Part shown: positions 45,014-53,964 of the stretch, piece after piece
Layout of the letters: every line of letters starts with the position of its first letter
How positions within the stretch are numbered: position 1 is the stretch's first letter
NCBI GenBank assembly: GCA_015499985.1
Contig: JAAAUF010000135.1
Coordinates: 6,106-60,069 of the forward strand
From: Haplosporangium gracile
Lineage: Eukaryota > Mortierellomycota > Mortierellomycetes > Mortierellales > Mortierellaceae
DNA: 53,964 nucleotides
Reading direction: 5' to 3'
Program-made: the position numbers and the translations under genes
Notes under the pieces: model-generated
Database searches by the model: none
Seen by the model: only the letters and a program-made list of their open reading frames with translations
Told to the model about the DNA's origin: nothing

Positions 45014-46988
45014 CTAAAGTTGAATGAGGACCTCTTGACCGCCTCCGAGCTTGCCAACACGGGCCTCCCAGCCAACGACAGCATTGTCCTCCAGTGCACG
45101 AAGCTTACCGCCGACACTGACCCGGTAGCTGCTCTTCTTCTCTACTCCCTCGCCGCCAATAGTGACCTTGCACACAAAGTCTGCTGACCGCTGGATTGCA
45201 TCTGCCGCACTCGGCAAAAAGTCAAACATCTGGAAGACGTGAGGCATATCGTCGTAGATGAGCAACTGAATGGGAGCCGATGCATTGGCATTCTTTTTCG
45301 CAAACACAATCGACTCATCCCTCAACATCTCTCCATCTCCTGTGATCTGATTTTTCAAGGGTGAGCAGATGCCTTTGTTAGTAACGATACTTCAAAAATA
45401 AAAAAAATGCTGACCGCTGCATATTACAAACACGAGACATAAAAACCAATTGAGCAGATCACGTACCACAAGCATTGGGCAGGCTCCCTCCAAGTTCTTC
45501 TCCACAAGAGGAGAGACATACGTGCAATCGAGCACAGCATTGCTGGCATAGTACTGGATCTCGGGCAGATCGGGGTGGTGCTGCATCACATAATCAGCCG
45601 CAACTGCCTCTGCCAATTTGGCAATCCTCTTGAGTGATCCCTGGCCGTCCTGGGTGAATCCTTCTGCTGGCAGGTAGTCGCTTCCCGCGTTGAGCAGCAC
45701 CGATGGCATCGAATGTAGCAAGTCCAACCTACAGTATACATCATATTTCGCATCACGGTTGATTAGTATGTATGTTATTTCTCCAATGTGCACATCTAAA
45801 CTAGAAATAACTAAGGAAGGAATTTCTTACCAGGGGCTCCAGCCGATGACACCAGCAGGGACAGGGAGGCCGGCATCACGAATAGCAAACAGCGTTCCAT
45901 ATGTAAGTCCTGTTGTGTCAATATTGTCCATGGTAGGTCGTGTTAGTTCGTGGAAAATGGATTTGAGTGTTTACATGCAACAGCGAAATAGAGCTGAGGA
46001 GAGACTTGCCTCCTCCGGCAGAGTCACCCATGATGACAATATTTTTGGGGTCGACAGGGACAATGCCAGAGTCAGCAGGAGGATTGAGCAGGTACAAGTA
46101 AGCCGATAATGCATCCTGAACAGCTGCTGGGAATGGTGAGTCTGGCGCCAGTCTGTACTCTAGCGCTGCATTTATGTAAGATGGGTATCGTTAGTTCATG
46201 TCTGCCTTGTTTCCTTCTTCCTGTAATTTTCTAACCTTTTTCTTGTTTTCTTTCTCTCTTTCTCCCAAACGGCAATCCGTGTCTGCCTTTGTTTATACTC
46301 CCCCTGTAACTCGTTTAGTTCTCTTTCTTTTTTGACCCTCATTGTTATCTGTCTCTTCCTCTCTTTTTTCCTCCCCTGTCTACTTTCATTCCAGTACTAC
46401 CTCCTCTTGTACTCTTTTCACTCTTATCTTTTTCAAGAACTTCGATAAATTACAAAAGACTTTAGCACCAGCTTGACGGGCCATGTGCCAGGAGGCCCAG
46501 CGATGAGTACGGACTGACGCAAGAAAGTATCCACCACCGTGAAGATAGAGGATGGTACGACCGTCCTTGTAGTTGTCACCCTTGACTTTAGTCTCGGTCC
46601 ATTCTCCCAAAAGGGGCTCGGCAGCAGCAGGATCGTTCTTCCAGTCCCATCCAAGCTTGGACGAGTCAATTCCTTGAAGAGATAAAAGTCGCTCCATTAT
46701 CTCGGCAGCCTTCTCTCTATAATGCTTCAAGACAACAGCCTCGGTAGCGATGGCTCCTTCGTTGACGGGGGCCTTTTCATCGGTCATCCTGGACATGATC
46801 TGGGACTGGCTGACGGGGACTTCGTTCAGGTGGGCAATAAATGCTCGCAGGAGGGCCATAGTGACCGAGAATCGATAGGACCATGAGGGTTTTGCGGGCC
46901 CGTAGGCGTAGTGGACCAGAGTTGTTGATATCAGCAGGGGTACTTTGGGGGCCAACAGACGAGCCATTGTTACTATTCTTGAAGCCAT
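45014..46988 (-). CDS. HSL-family alpha/beta hydrolase (lipase/esterase)
   Basis: Five exons (46988-46454, 46165-46010, 45909-45831, 45728-45467, 45346-45014) keep phase and give 454 aa. The family (alpha/beta hydrolase-3, hormone-sensitive-lipase type) cleaves carboxyl esters. Fungal relatives include steryl acetyl hydrolases and short-chain lipases. The oxyanion-hole motif is YLHGGGYFLASVRTHRWASW (150-153 for HGGG). After intron 1 come LEYRLAPDSPFPAA and the nucleophile elbow IMGDSAGG (S227). The general acid is probably D348 in ITGDGEMLRDE, and the catalytic His is H380 in YDDMPHVF. Residues about 12-30 are hydrophobic and may anchor the protein to a membrane. Intron 2, directly after the nucleophile elbow, uses a GC donor. 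The first intron's donor (GTAATT) is weak, but the reading frame and the conserved VF-SLEYRLAP join support it. Confidence 0.86.
45910..46009 (-). other. GC-AG intron in the alpha/beta hydrolase gene
   Basis: The exon ends GGAGGAG on the minus strand, the intron starts GCAAGT and ends CAACAG before GACTTAC. The phase-1 join restores the reading frame right after the GDSAGG motif. No GT donor nearby keeps the frame. Confidence 0.8.
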
Positions 46989-48397
46989 TGTTTGTGCTGG
47001 TGAATCGAGAGTGGAGTGGGTTGAAAGTGTGTTAGATGATTGCGCTTGTGAATGCGAATCAGACTTGGTGGGTGAGATTGAATAAAGGTGAGTATGAGTG
47101 CGAGTAGTTGTGGGAAGATGAAGGAGGAATGGAGAATGTTTTTGTCGAGCGAGCCGAGGTGGTTATTTATGCGAATGAGTTGTCGGATTTATAAAGTCAA
47201 AAGTCAGAAAAAGAGTAGATGACAAGTAAACCTGTTTGTTGCTTGATGCTTGCTGAATAAAATGTTGCATGCCTCGTGCGCGCGCCTTTATCCTTCTTTT
47301 TTTTTTCTCTGGCCCCTATCTTTTCTTTCTTGCTTTCGATTGATAAAAGGAGCGAAAGCCAAGAAGGAAGAAGCTAGAAGCACAGACACATACATGTAAA
47401 CACTTCAAGAAGAAAAGAGAGTGTTTATTCCCGCGTATGCGTTTGTGGATCCAAGTCAAGTGCCTTGAAGCTAGTAATTTTAACCAGGAATACAAAAAAT
47501 ATTCTAAAATATATTTCGATTAGAATCACTGGTTGTACGTTGTACCCAGGCGCCTGCTTGTTCCCCTGTGATCGATCAAATCAGAAGCCAGAGGACAAAA
47601 CCAGTCAGTCTCGGGCTGAATATTCAACCTTGTCTTCTGTCTCGCCCACATTCCCTTCTCTTTGTCCCCATCAATTTTTGATTCTCCGCAATCTCCAGGG
47701 TGTCTGCTCCGTCCCTCCTTTGAGTAAAAAAGAAAACAAGACGCCAACATTTGATCTATTCTTCACTTGTCCCTACTGAAAAAATTACACCCTCGCCCTC
47801 CAGTACTGCTTCTCTGTTGACTACTGGTCTCTATTTCTAGTCAAAAAAAAGACAATCTATATCTATTCTATATTTTTTACTTGTAGTGTGCATTTAAAAG
47901 TTTGAAGTAGCTGTACAAGTAATCTATGAGAAAAGGGAAAGAAGAAGAGAGATGGTGTTAGCCTTACGTTAGAATGATAACTATGAGGTGAGTGATCCTA
48001 GCGGATAATCGGCGGGCTGTGGACTGATGTTACGAAGGCAATGAGTGTATACACCGCCGGGTTTCCTTCCTGAAGTATATGTCCATGGCGAAGCGATTCC
48101 TCACAGCCTTAGCAACGAAGGCTCGTCCAGCACACTACGTAGCCATAAGAGAGCTTAATCCGACCAAGTAGACGCTCTACTAACTGAGGCTCTAGATATT
48201 TAAGCACACTCTTATCTACTCCAAACATACTACGCTGGTATACATAGAAGTCTACAAAACCCTGCCGTCCCGTCCCTGTGCAAAATCAACAAGACATCCA
48301 ATCGCTGCTGGGGCGCAATCTATTCAACTCAATTTTTTATTTACAAAATGCAGATGCTTAATGCTCTATATCATGAAGAATCGGATAAGGATAGAGG
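46989..48397. other. Gene-free stretch at the edge of the accessory region
   Basis: These 1.4 kb follow the hydrolase start and precede the 3' end of the Crinkler locus. They hold the hydrolase promoter (46989-47200), a T-rich block at 47296-47325, and a moderately GC-rich stretch at about 48000-48300. That last part could be an old repeat or element remnant, but no inverted repeats or transposase frames were found. Short frames near 47465-47780 have no recognisable features. Confidence 0.4.
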
Positions 48398-51269
48398 CTA
48401 CATCCTTGTCTTCTTGGAACTTCCCGCTTCCATCTTGTCCGCAGCCTGTCGCTTCACGGAAGCTTTGATCCCGTCGAGAAAGTCAACGTGACTCTGCGGG
48501 AAAATCCCGCTAATGTTGCTATTGTCAATTATGACTGTGACCTGTGTCAGACATTTGTCCTTGGTTTCAGGTTGGGGACGAAGATTGTACTTGGGTACAG
48601 GTCGGGGACGCAGCTTGGCAGCCACCGTGGCAGGGTACGCGATGATCATGCTAATGTATGTGTTGTCGGTTGGGCAAAAGCAACCGAGATCCTTTACATG
48701 GGCCTTTATCGTAGAAGCAGACACTGTCTTGAGAGCCGCCTTGGCGTCTTTTGTCGTCAAAATCTGACGCAGTTTAAGCTGAACAAAGACGGGGAACAGT
48801 TTGTCCTTGACCCAAATGTAAAAAACAATGTCCGATCCCGAGGGCTTGGCTTTGGGGAAGAAGAACGGAGGGACAGGCTGGCCTTGTCGCAAAGAGTTGG
48901 TGTTGACATGGGCGTTCATGAACTCCTCTATTGAGATGTGCTCGTAAGAGATCCCGCGCTGGAGTCCCTGTTCGTCAAGACCGACAATCGCCGCATTTCC
49001 GGCAAGTTTCGCGCACTGAGAGAGAATGGAGGGCCCTTGTGGCCAATTTGAGAAAGCGCGAGTCTTGAAAGCCTCGGTAAGGACACTCGTCATCATGAGT
49101 TCCCATGCGTATCCGTGAGCTTGAGCCCTGTCCGACTGCTGGACCCACCATTCCATGGTCTTCATAAAGTCGGAATCCCGCATCTTGAAATAATTCTGGG
49201 CGGCCTTCAGCACGAACGGCTCATCGAGAACCGTCCTCGCAACCCCATCAACGATCTTGATGCGACCGAAAGCGCGCTGCACTAACTCCGGCACGGCCTC
49301 CTGAAGTACAAGCTTATCAGCTCCAAACATGTACCGCTGAAAGAGAAGAGGCCCCAGCACCTCTTCCACAGTTCGAAGCTCCTTAAAGATCGATAAATTC
49401 GCGCGGTACTTGTTCTCGAGGCGAATAATCTCATGGACAAGATTCCCCTGCTCCATTTGTTAGTCCCAAGACACCAATCTGGACTCTATGTCGTCGATAG
49501 CCTGTTGCCAGAACCCAAGTGTTCCGTTCGAAATGATGGTTTCGATTGCGGTAACTATTGGACGAAACCTCCCAACCAACTTCTTCAACAACAGCTCTCT
49601 CGCCTCCGGTGGCAGAAGATTATCCAACGCCAGCCTCGCATCTTCTGTTGGTAGTTGGTTCCGAATGCCAGCAATGTAGGTATCGACTGACTCTCGATCA
49701 GTCTATCCCGGAAACTCCATATAGTCGAATGCACCAGGCACATGCTTTAGAATAGATCCAGAGCTTCGTGCCCAGTTAAAAGTATAGATGCTGAGTCCTG
49801 TCCCGGATGTCAAAATGGCGAGTTCGTTCTCGCCCTCGATATTCCGAAAGCCATAGAGAATCGGAGATAAAAGTGGTCGGTCAACCTTGGCTCCGGTCAG
49901 CGACTCAAAACGTCCAAAGTGTTCCTCCCCCAGGATCTGTGCCTCATCGTGAACGACGAAAAGCTTAGTATCGACATGAAATTGAGGCGCGCCGCCATGC
50001 TTAATAAGACAAGTCCGTGTGTTCTGAAACGCCTTGTTGACGATGTCGATCAGGACGGGCTCACTGTCGACGGATCTGTGGTGCAGTGGAAGCAATTTGC
50101 GGAACAGCTCCTCGAAGACATCCGTGAATATATGAGGGCAGGCTTGCAAAAGCGTCCACCTTGCAGATGTAAATGACTGGGCGCTATCAACTCCGACGCA
50201 GAATTGAAGAATCAAGAGCCGGGAGAGAAAGAGCAGGTAGGTCATCGTTCTTGCGGCACGATTATTTGCATCACGGTCCTTTCCCAGACGGGATCCAACT
50301 TGAGCCAGAAGGGTGCTCATGTCATCTGAACCTAGATCTTCCCCAGAAGCGTTGAAGTAGAAACCCCATTGACGCGACAGAAGCTCAATCATGCCACGGG
50401 TTTTTCCACATCCTGAGACCCCAAAAATCGGTACGTTTCCTAGGCCGCATATTTGGACGAGGTTCAAAATGGCGTCCGACGTAAGGTCTTTCAACGGTTC
50501 ACGGCTGGCGGAGGGATCAGGTAGGTTCAAAAAGAGCAGATTGGGGTACGCATCATCTCGGTCTTTTTGTTTTCGCAGCCACACCCTTGGTAAGCCAGCA
50601 AAGCTTCCTGTTGTGAGCGGAAGACGTTCATGACCTTGCACGAACCGCGTGAGGAACCTGGCAGGCCCTGATTCTGTTGCAAAAAACTTGTCTGCAATTT
50701 TCTTGATATCAGCTCTGAGGTCACCTGAATACGCATTAAGAAAAAGTATATTAGATATGTGAATAATCGTAATTCAAATAAAAAAAAACACACACTTTCA
50801 TGATACTTACCAGTCGGTGGCGTGCCAGGAATAAGCGCATGTACTATGTGACTGCAATTGGATGAGTGTAGTATGTTAGGACAATGGACAAGCTCATGCG
50901 CAAGGTGCGAATGAGAGCAAGCGCGTATGCATTACCTTGAGGAGGGCGCTGAACAATGATGTGGATTGTTTTTTTTGGCGGTTGGTCCAAAAAGACATCA
51001 GAGAGGTCATCAGTCGGGTCAAGCTCGGTTGGGGAATCAATCGCGCTCAGAAGAATGGGGTTGTGCTTGTTGGCCGCAATGACGGGTTGGTCAACGCGCC
51101 AGAGGGTGAGGTCTTTGGCATCAACGCCGTTGAACGTGTCAGGAATCTTGGCCTTGATGTAGTCCTTGAGATCATCGACGGTGTCGTTTGGGTGAATCTT
51201 GACAGAAAACGCGCTCGAGGTAGTTTCTCCATCAACAAGACAGAACAGGGTCAGAGGGCTGTTGTCCAT
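48398..51269 (-). pseudogene. Crinkler (CRN) family P-loop ATPase-nuclease effector, broken by two in-frame stops
   Basis: Three exons (51269-50936, 50843-50811, 50724 to 48398) share one reading frame. The start gives a Crinkler N-terminal ubiquitin-like domain (TLFCLVDGETTSSAFSVKI, then KDLTLWRVDQPVIA). Next is a STAND-like P-loop ATPase with Walker A FGVSGCGKTRGM and Walker B KLFVVHDEAQ, plus SGTGLSIYTFNWARSSGS. The C-terminal part has SGSDIVFYIW and FPVFVQLKL, a D...QxK pattern of PD-(D/E)xK restriction-type nucleases. In CRN proteins of oomycetes and early fungi this ATPase-nuclease combination is known as an effector or selfish toxin architecture. Two stops interrupt the frame: TAG at 49703-49705, at the end of the ATPase, and TAA at 49460-49462. 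No splice pair removes either. The segment between them and everything after is still CRN-like, so decay looks recent. A shorter protein ending at the TAG (about 462 aa, ATPase without nuclease) could still be made. Confidence 0.72.
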
Positions 51270-52202
51270 GGTGTTGCGAAGCACCAATGAATAGAAAGGG
51301 AATGAAAAAAAAACAAAGGTTGTAAAAAGAGTGAGGGTTGTGGAGATGGTGCGGGATGTAGTGAAGGCGAGGAGTAAAAGAAACAAACAGAAAAGGATGA
51401 AAGAAGGTGTGGGGTTAAAAGGAAAAGTAAGAAGGGATGAAAGGGCGTGAGAACGGTGACAATGGCGAAGAAGGTGAGGAAACGGTGGCAAAAGGAAAGG
51501 GGTTGGGAGTGATAAGGAAAAGCGGTCGGAAGAGAGGGTGGGAGCGGCGGCACAGCAAAGAGATGTGGGAAAAGTGCGCGTGGAGAACAAGAGAAAAGAA
51601 GAGGCGAGAAGGGTGATGGTAAAGGGAGTTGTAAGGGCGAGGAAAGTATGGGAATGATGGCAAAAAGGAGAGGTGATCAAGAAAGAGCGTGGAAGCAGTG
51701 GCAAAATAATCAGTTTATACGGCGAAGAAATAAATTATGGTGACGTCACCAAATCGCATTTTTGGCTTCATCCCACCATCCCACGCCCTTTCTTCTCTTC
51801 CACAGCAACCTCATCCTCGCTCCCACCCCTATTTCATCACTACATCTGTACCCGACCCTCTTTTCGTCACCCGCCATACTCATCATCATCCTTCTCTTTC
51901 CCTTTCTTATCATTCTCTTCCCCTTTGTTGCTTCTTACTCTCTCCATCACCCCTCTCTTTGTACGCTTCTCTTTTTGTTTATCGCTTCATCCTTTCCTCT
52001 TCTTACTTCTTACTTACACACACACGCACACACACACACTCTCTCTCTCTTTCTCTCCGCCTCATAACCTTCCCTTATCGCTTGTCCTTGTTTGTCATCT
52101 GACCCTAAGTCACTGCACTTTGGCCTTATGACGCCACTGATCTTTTTAGCCTTTCGTTTTTGTTCCCGATACCATGCTTCCCAGTTTTTTTCGTGCTGTA
52201 TA
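51270..52202. promoter_or_regulatory. Crinkler locus upstream region
   Basis: On the Crinkler coding strand 51290-51700 is a long pyrimidine-rich leader. On the plus strand 51780-52060 is also pyrimidine-rich, ending in a CA/CT microsatellite. Open frames here come from the composition bias. A minus-strand frame of 69 codons from the ATG at 52219 into this region looks somewhat protein-like at its start (MHWQDVIQHEKNWEAWY) but then runs into the microsatellite. Confidence 0.4.
52017..52056 (+). repeat. (CA)n(CT)n compound microsatellite
   Basis: About eleven CA units with one G interruption, followed by about seven CT units and a CT-rich tail. Confidence 0.85.
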
Positions 52203-52507
52203 ACATCTTGCCAATGCATTGCCTTCTCGACGCGGGCGATTGGCGAGTCATGTCGGGTCGCCAGCGCAGCTGGGATGCGACCTGGTGGTCAGTCATCGTC
52301 TGGCCCAGACAAGTGCATGACGCCCTGGGAATTTCGACGTCTAATGTACACAGAATCGGCGTAAACATCTTGCCAATGCATTGCCTTCTCGACGCGAGCG
52401 ATTGGCGAGTCATGTCGAGTCGTCTGCGCAGCTGGGATGCGGCCTGATAGTCAGTCGTCGTTTGGCCCAGGCAAGCGCATGACGCCCGGGGAATCTCGAC
52501 GTCTGAT
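52203..52507. repeat. 162-bp tandem duplication, two copies
   Basis: The stretch beginning ACATCTTGCCAATGCATTGC at 52203 is repeated from 52365 with a period of 162 bases. The alignable part is about 143 bases with about 14 mismatches, 12 of them transitions. The period is a multiple of three, and a minus-strand frame (52527 to 52126) stays open through both copies, giving related peptide units (DVEIPRASC, CLGQT, DMTRQS, ASRRQCIGKM). No known protein family was recognised. It could be a minisatellite or a remnant of a duplicated exon. Confidence 0.85.
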
Positions 52508-52772
52508 ATTGCTGCTAAAATTAACATTGTCTGGCGTTATTTGATGTTTTTAACAACGATCACAACTATTAACTTTCTTTCTTTCTCTCTCACCCAAACG
52601 ATACACCATATTTGGAGTTTCTAGAAGTGTAAAACTACTGTACATTTTACGCTCAGTAATTTGATAAGATTGAATCTGAACTTTAATAGAATAGTATAAG
52701 ACGAACAAATAAGAGCTTATTAAATTATCTCTATATCAAAACCAAATATAGTGTTTCCCTAGAACCTCTGCG

Positions 52773-53506
52773 ATGGCCCTGAGAGAGTTCATTAATTGGA
52801 CACTGGACACTAGACGTGATGAGCATGTCTCTATTCGAACCTTTGCTGGGAAGTTCAACTATGTCGACAGGCGTTCAGCCGAGAATGCTTACCCGCAATT
52901 CATTAGCTGCTCCGGACTCCACAGCGCTCGTCGCAAGCGACTTCGTCAAAATTTTCATGCATTCAACGCCAATGCAGCCGAAGCATTTTGGACGAGGTGC
53001 TTTACCAACGTCCAAACCCATGTAATTACCATAAGAGCAGCTGTCGACTCTATGCAAGCCGGTCTCCAACAATCCAAGTTTGAATACAGGCGGCATTTCG
53101 AGTCTAATCGATCGTCTATTGTTGACGGGGTGGAGTAGGCGTCTTCTGCTGCAAACTTTGAAGTGTACAGTAAGTGCAGCTCATTCATATGAAATGAAGA
53201 CTGCCTAGTCTATGACCTAGAGAGTAACGTTGCTCAAAACCAATCCTGATTGTAGACTCAGCTGGGACTGTCGCGTCCACTACGGTAACAACAACACCTG
53301 GCCCACCGTCACGTCATCTTGATGCTGGTAAACTGTCGCTGGCCTTAAGGGATTGCCTGTGTTGCATCCATGAGCGGATATGCCTATCTGGCATCTTTTT
53401 TCGACTCGGTTATTCTGACTTTCCCTGTCAGTGCAAAGTTAACAGGGGGTGTCTGACAGGGGGTTTTGAAAAAATTATTCACCATATATTTTTGGTAATT
53501 TTCTAA
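52773..53506 (+). pseudogene. Two-exon gene of unknown family with an in-frame stop
   Basis: An ATG at 52773 opens 121 codons of protein-like sequence (MALREFINWTLDTRRD, HVITIRAAVDSMQAGLQQ, KFEYRRHFESNRSS). A TAG stop lies at 53136-53138. Beyond it the same frame continues for ten codons to a strong donor (TACA then GTAAGT, 53170). An acceptor at 53255 (GATTGTAG) then restores the phase and opens a further 84 codons to a TAA at 53504-53506. This layout suggests a once longer gene broken by one nonsense change, or a short gene that truly ends at 53138. I do not recognise the family. The end of the second exon overlaps the ACAGGGGG repeats, so its last part may not be coding. Confidence 0.4.
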
Positions 53507-53554
53507 TTTTAACAGGGGGCTGTGTGGACAGATGGAATCAAAATTCCCTGTCAG
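53423..53554. repeat. Clustered CCCTGTCAG / ACAGGGGG repeats
   Basis: CCCTGTCAG occurs at 53423-53431 and 53546-53554, and its reverse complement CTGACAGGG at 53453-53461. The first and second form an inverted pair with a 21-base spacer; the second and third face each other across an AT-rich 84-base spacer. ACAGGGGG appears three times (about 53442, 53456 and 53511). This may be a small inverted-repeat element or a part of one. Confidence 0.6.
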
Positions 53555-53964
53555 AATAGAAATGCTTTTTGTACTTTTTTTTTGACACGCAAAAAAAGGA
53601 AAGGAAGGGGGGTGGAGAGCAAAGAGGAAAGAAGAATGTGAATTGAATTGATATGTATGTATGTATGAGTGTGTGTATGCGCCCTTGAAAAAAGAAATGC
53701 TCGAAACCAGCCATTTTCAATAGAGTGTAATATCGTGACAAAGAGTGGAATCGTGCTAGATCCATGTAACAAAACTTAAAGTGCTCCACAAAAGTGCTCC
53801 ATCTTTTTCCGATTTTGGCTTTTTTTGTGAAATGCTCATCCTTCATCTTTATAATCAGCAAACAACTTCCTGTCACTGATTCTCTTCATTCGCAAGGTCC
53901 TTCATAACCGCTTACCTTTTTTTGCGTGCAACGACATCGAGTCATCGCCGGAATTGAAATGCCT
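53555..53964. other. Right edge, no gene recognised
   Basis: AT-rich sequence with a TATG/GTGT-rich patch at 53655-53680. A minus-strand open frame (53876-53538) has no family feature and a biased composition. The last bases could belong to a gene that continues outside the window. Confidence 0.4.

Noticed and set aside
49460..49705. An intron that would remove the stops in the Crinkler gene
   Set aside because: No GT or GCAAGT donor upstream of the TAG pairs with an acceptor that keeps the frame, and the sequence between the two stops is itself CRN-like and coding in style.
51673..52131. Plus-strand open frames of 100-150 codons upstream of the Crinkler gene
   Set aside because: Their Ser/Pro/Leu/Phe-only composition follows directly from the CT-rich sequence; all three frames are open for the same reason.
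1..53964. CRISPR arrays, bacterial operons, phage or plasmid genes
   Set aside because: The sequence is spliced eukaryotic DNA; no evenly spaced direct repeats with unique spacers and no prokaryotic gene clusters were seen.

Overview
This window is fungal nuclear DNA from a single chromosomal region. Genes lie on both strands and are split by short introns (about 70-290 nt, one of 764 nt) with GTAAGT/GTATGT-type donors and pyrimidine-rich leaders. The gene set includes an AA11-type chitin monooxygenase, an RNF216-type RBR ligase, METTL22, L2HGDH, a FAM114 protein, a Stealth glycan-phosphate transferase and a Crinkler-type ATPase-nuclease. That combination points to an early-diverging fungus of the Mucoromycota, most likely Mortierellaceae. 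The taxonomic call is inference from the gene complement. All exon models below were built by hand from splice signals, reading-frame phase and family conservation.

Layout. 1-1,000: no confident gene. 1,001-5,278 (-): large low-complexity protein. 5,984-7,380 (+): prephenate dehydratase. 7,518-9,847 (-): F-box/WD protein. 10,170-12,409 (-): Stealth/GNPTAB-like protein with an EF-hand. 13,108-17,581 (+): tandem METTL22, YjbQ-family protein and L2HGDH. 17,582-20,229: long gene-free stretch with a 51-N assembly gap. 20,230-22,177 (+): secreted AA11-like LPMO. 22,705-27,034 (-): FAM114 protein with an unusual C-terminal extension, divergent from RNF216 (27,424-30,134, +). 31,524-33,584 (+): MFS transporter, convergent with an Mpv17/PMP22 protein carrying a helical insertion (33,709-34,980, -). 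36,090-37,700 (+): O-fucosyltransferase-like protein, convergent with MRE11 (37,832-41,413, -). 41,669-44,194 (-): YVC1-like TRP channel. 45,014-46,988 (-): HSL-type alpha/beta hydrolase.

The right end (about 47,000-53,964) looks accessory. It has long gene-poor stretches, a Crinkler P-loop ATPase-nuclease gene broken by two in-frame stops, a 162-bp tandem duplication whose copies differ mainly by transitions, microsatellites, a broken two-exon gene of unknown family, and a cluster of CCCTGTCAG / ACAGGGGG repeats.

The left 47 kb is mostly housekeeping: aromatic amino-acid synthesis, ubiquitination, DNA repair, organelle membrane function, metabolite repair and cell-surface glycosylation. The genes do not form an obvious shared pathway. 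The more unusual signals are three GC-AG introns in two neighbouring genes (MRE11 and the hydrolase), the insertion in the Mpv17 protein, the FAM114 C-terminal extension, and the decayed Crinkler locus with its flanking repeats.
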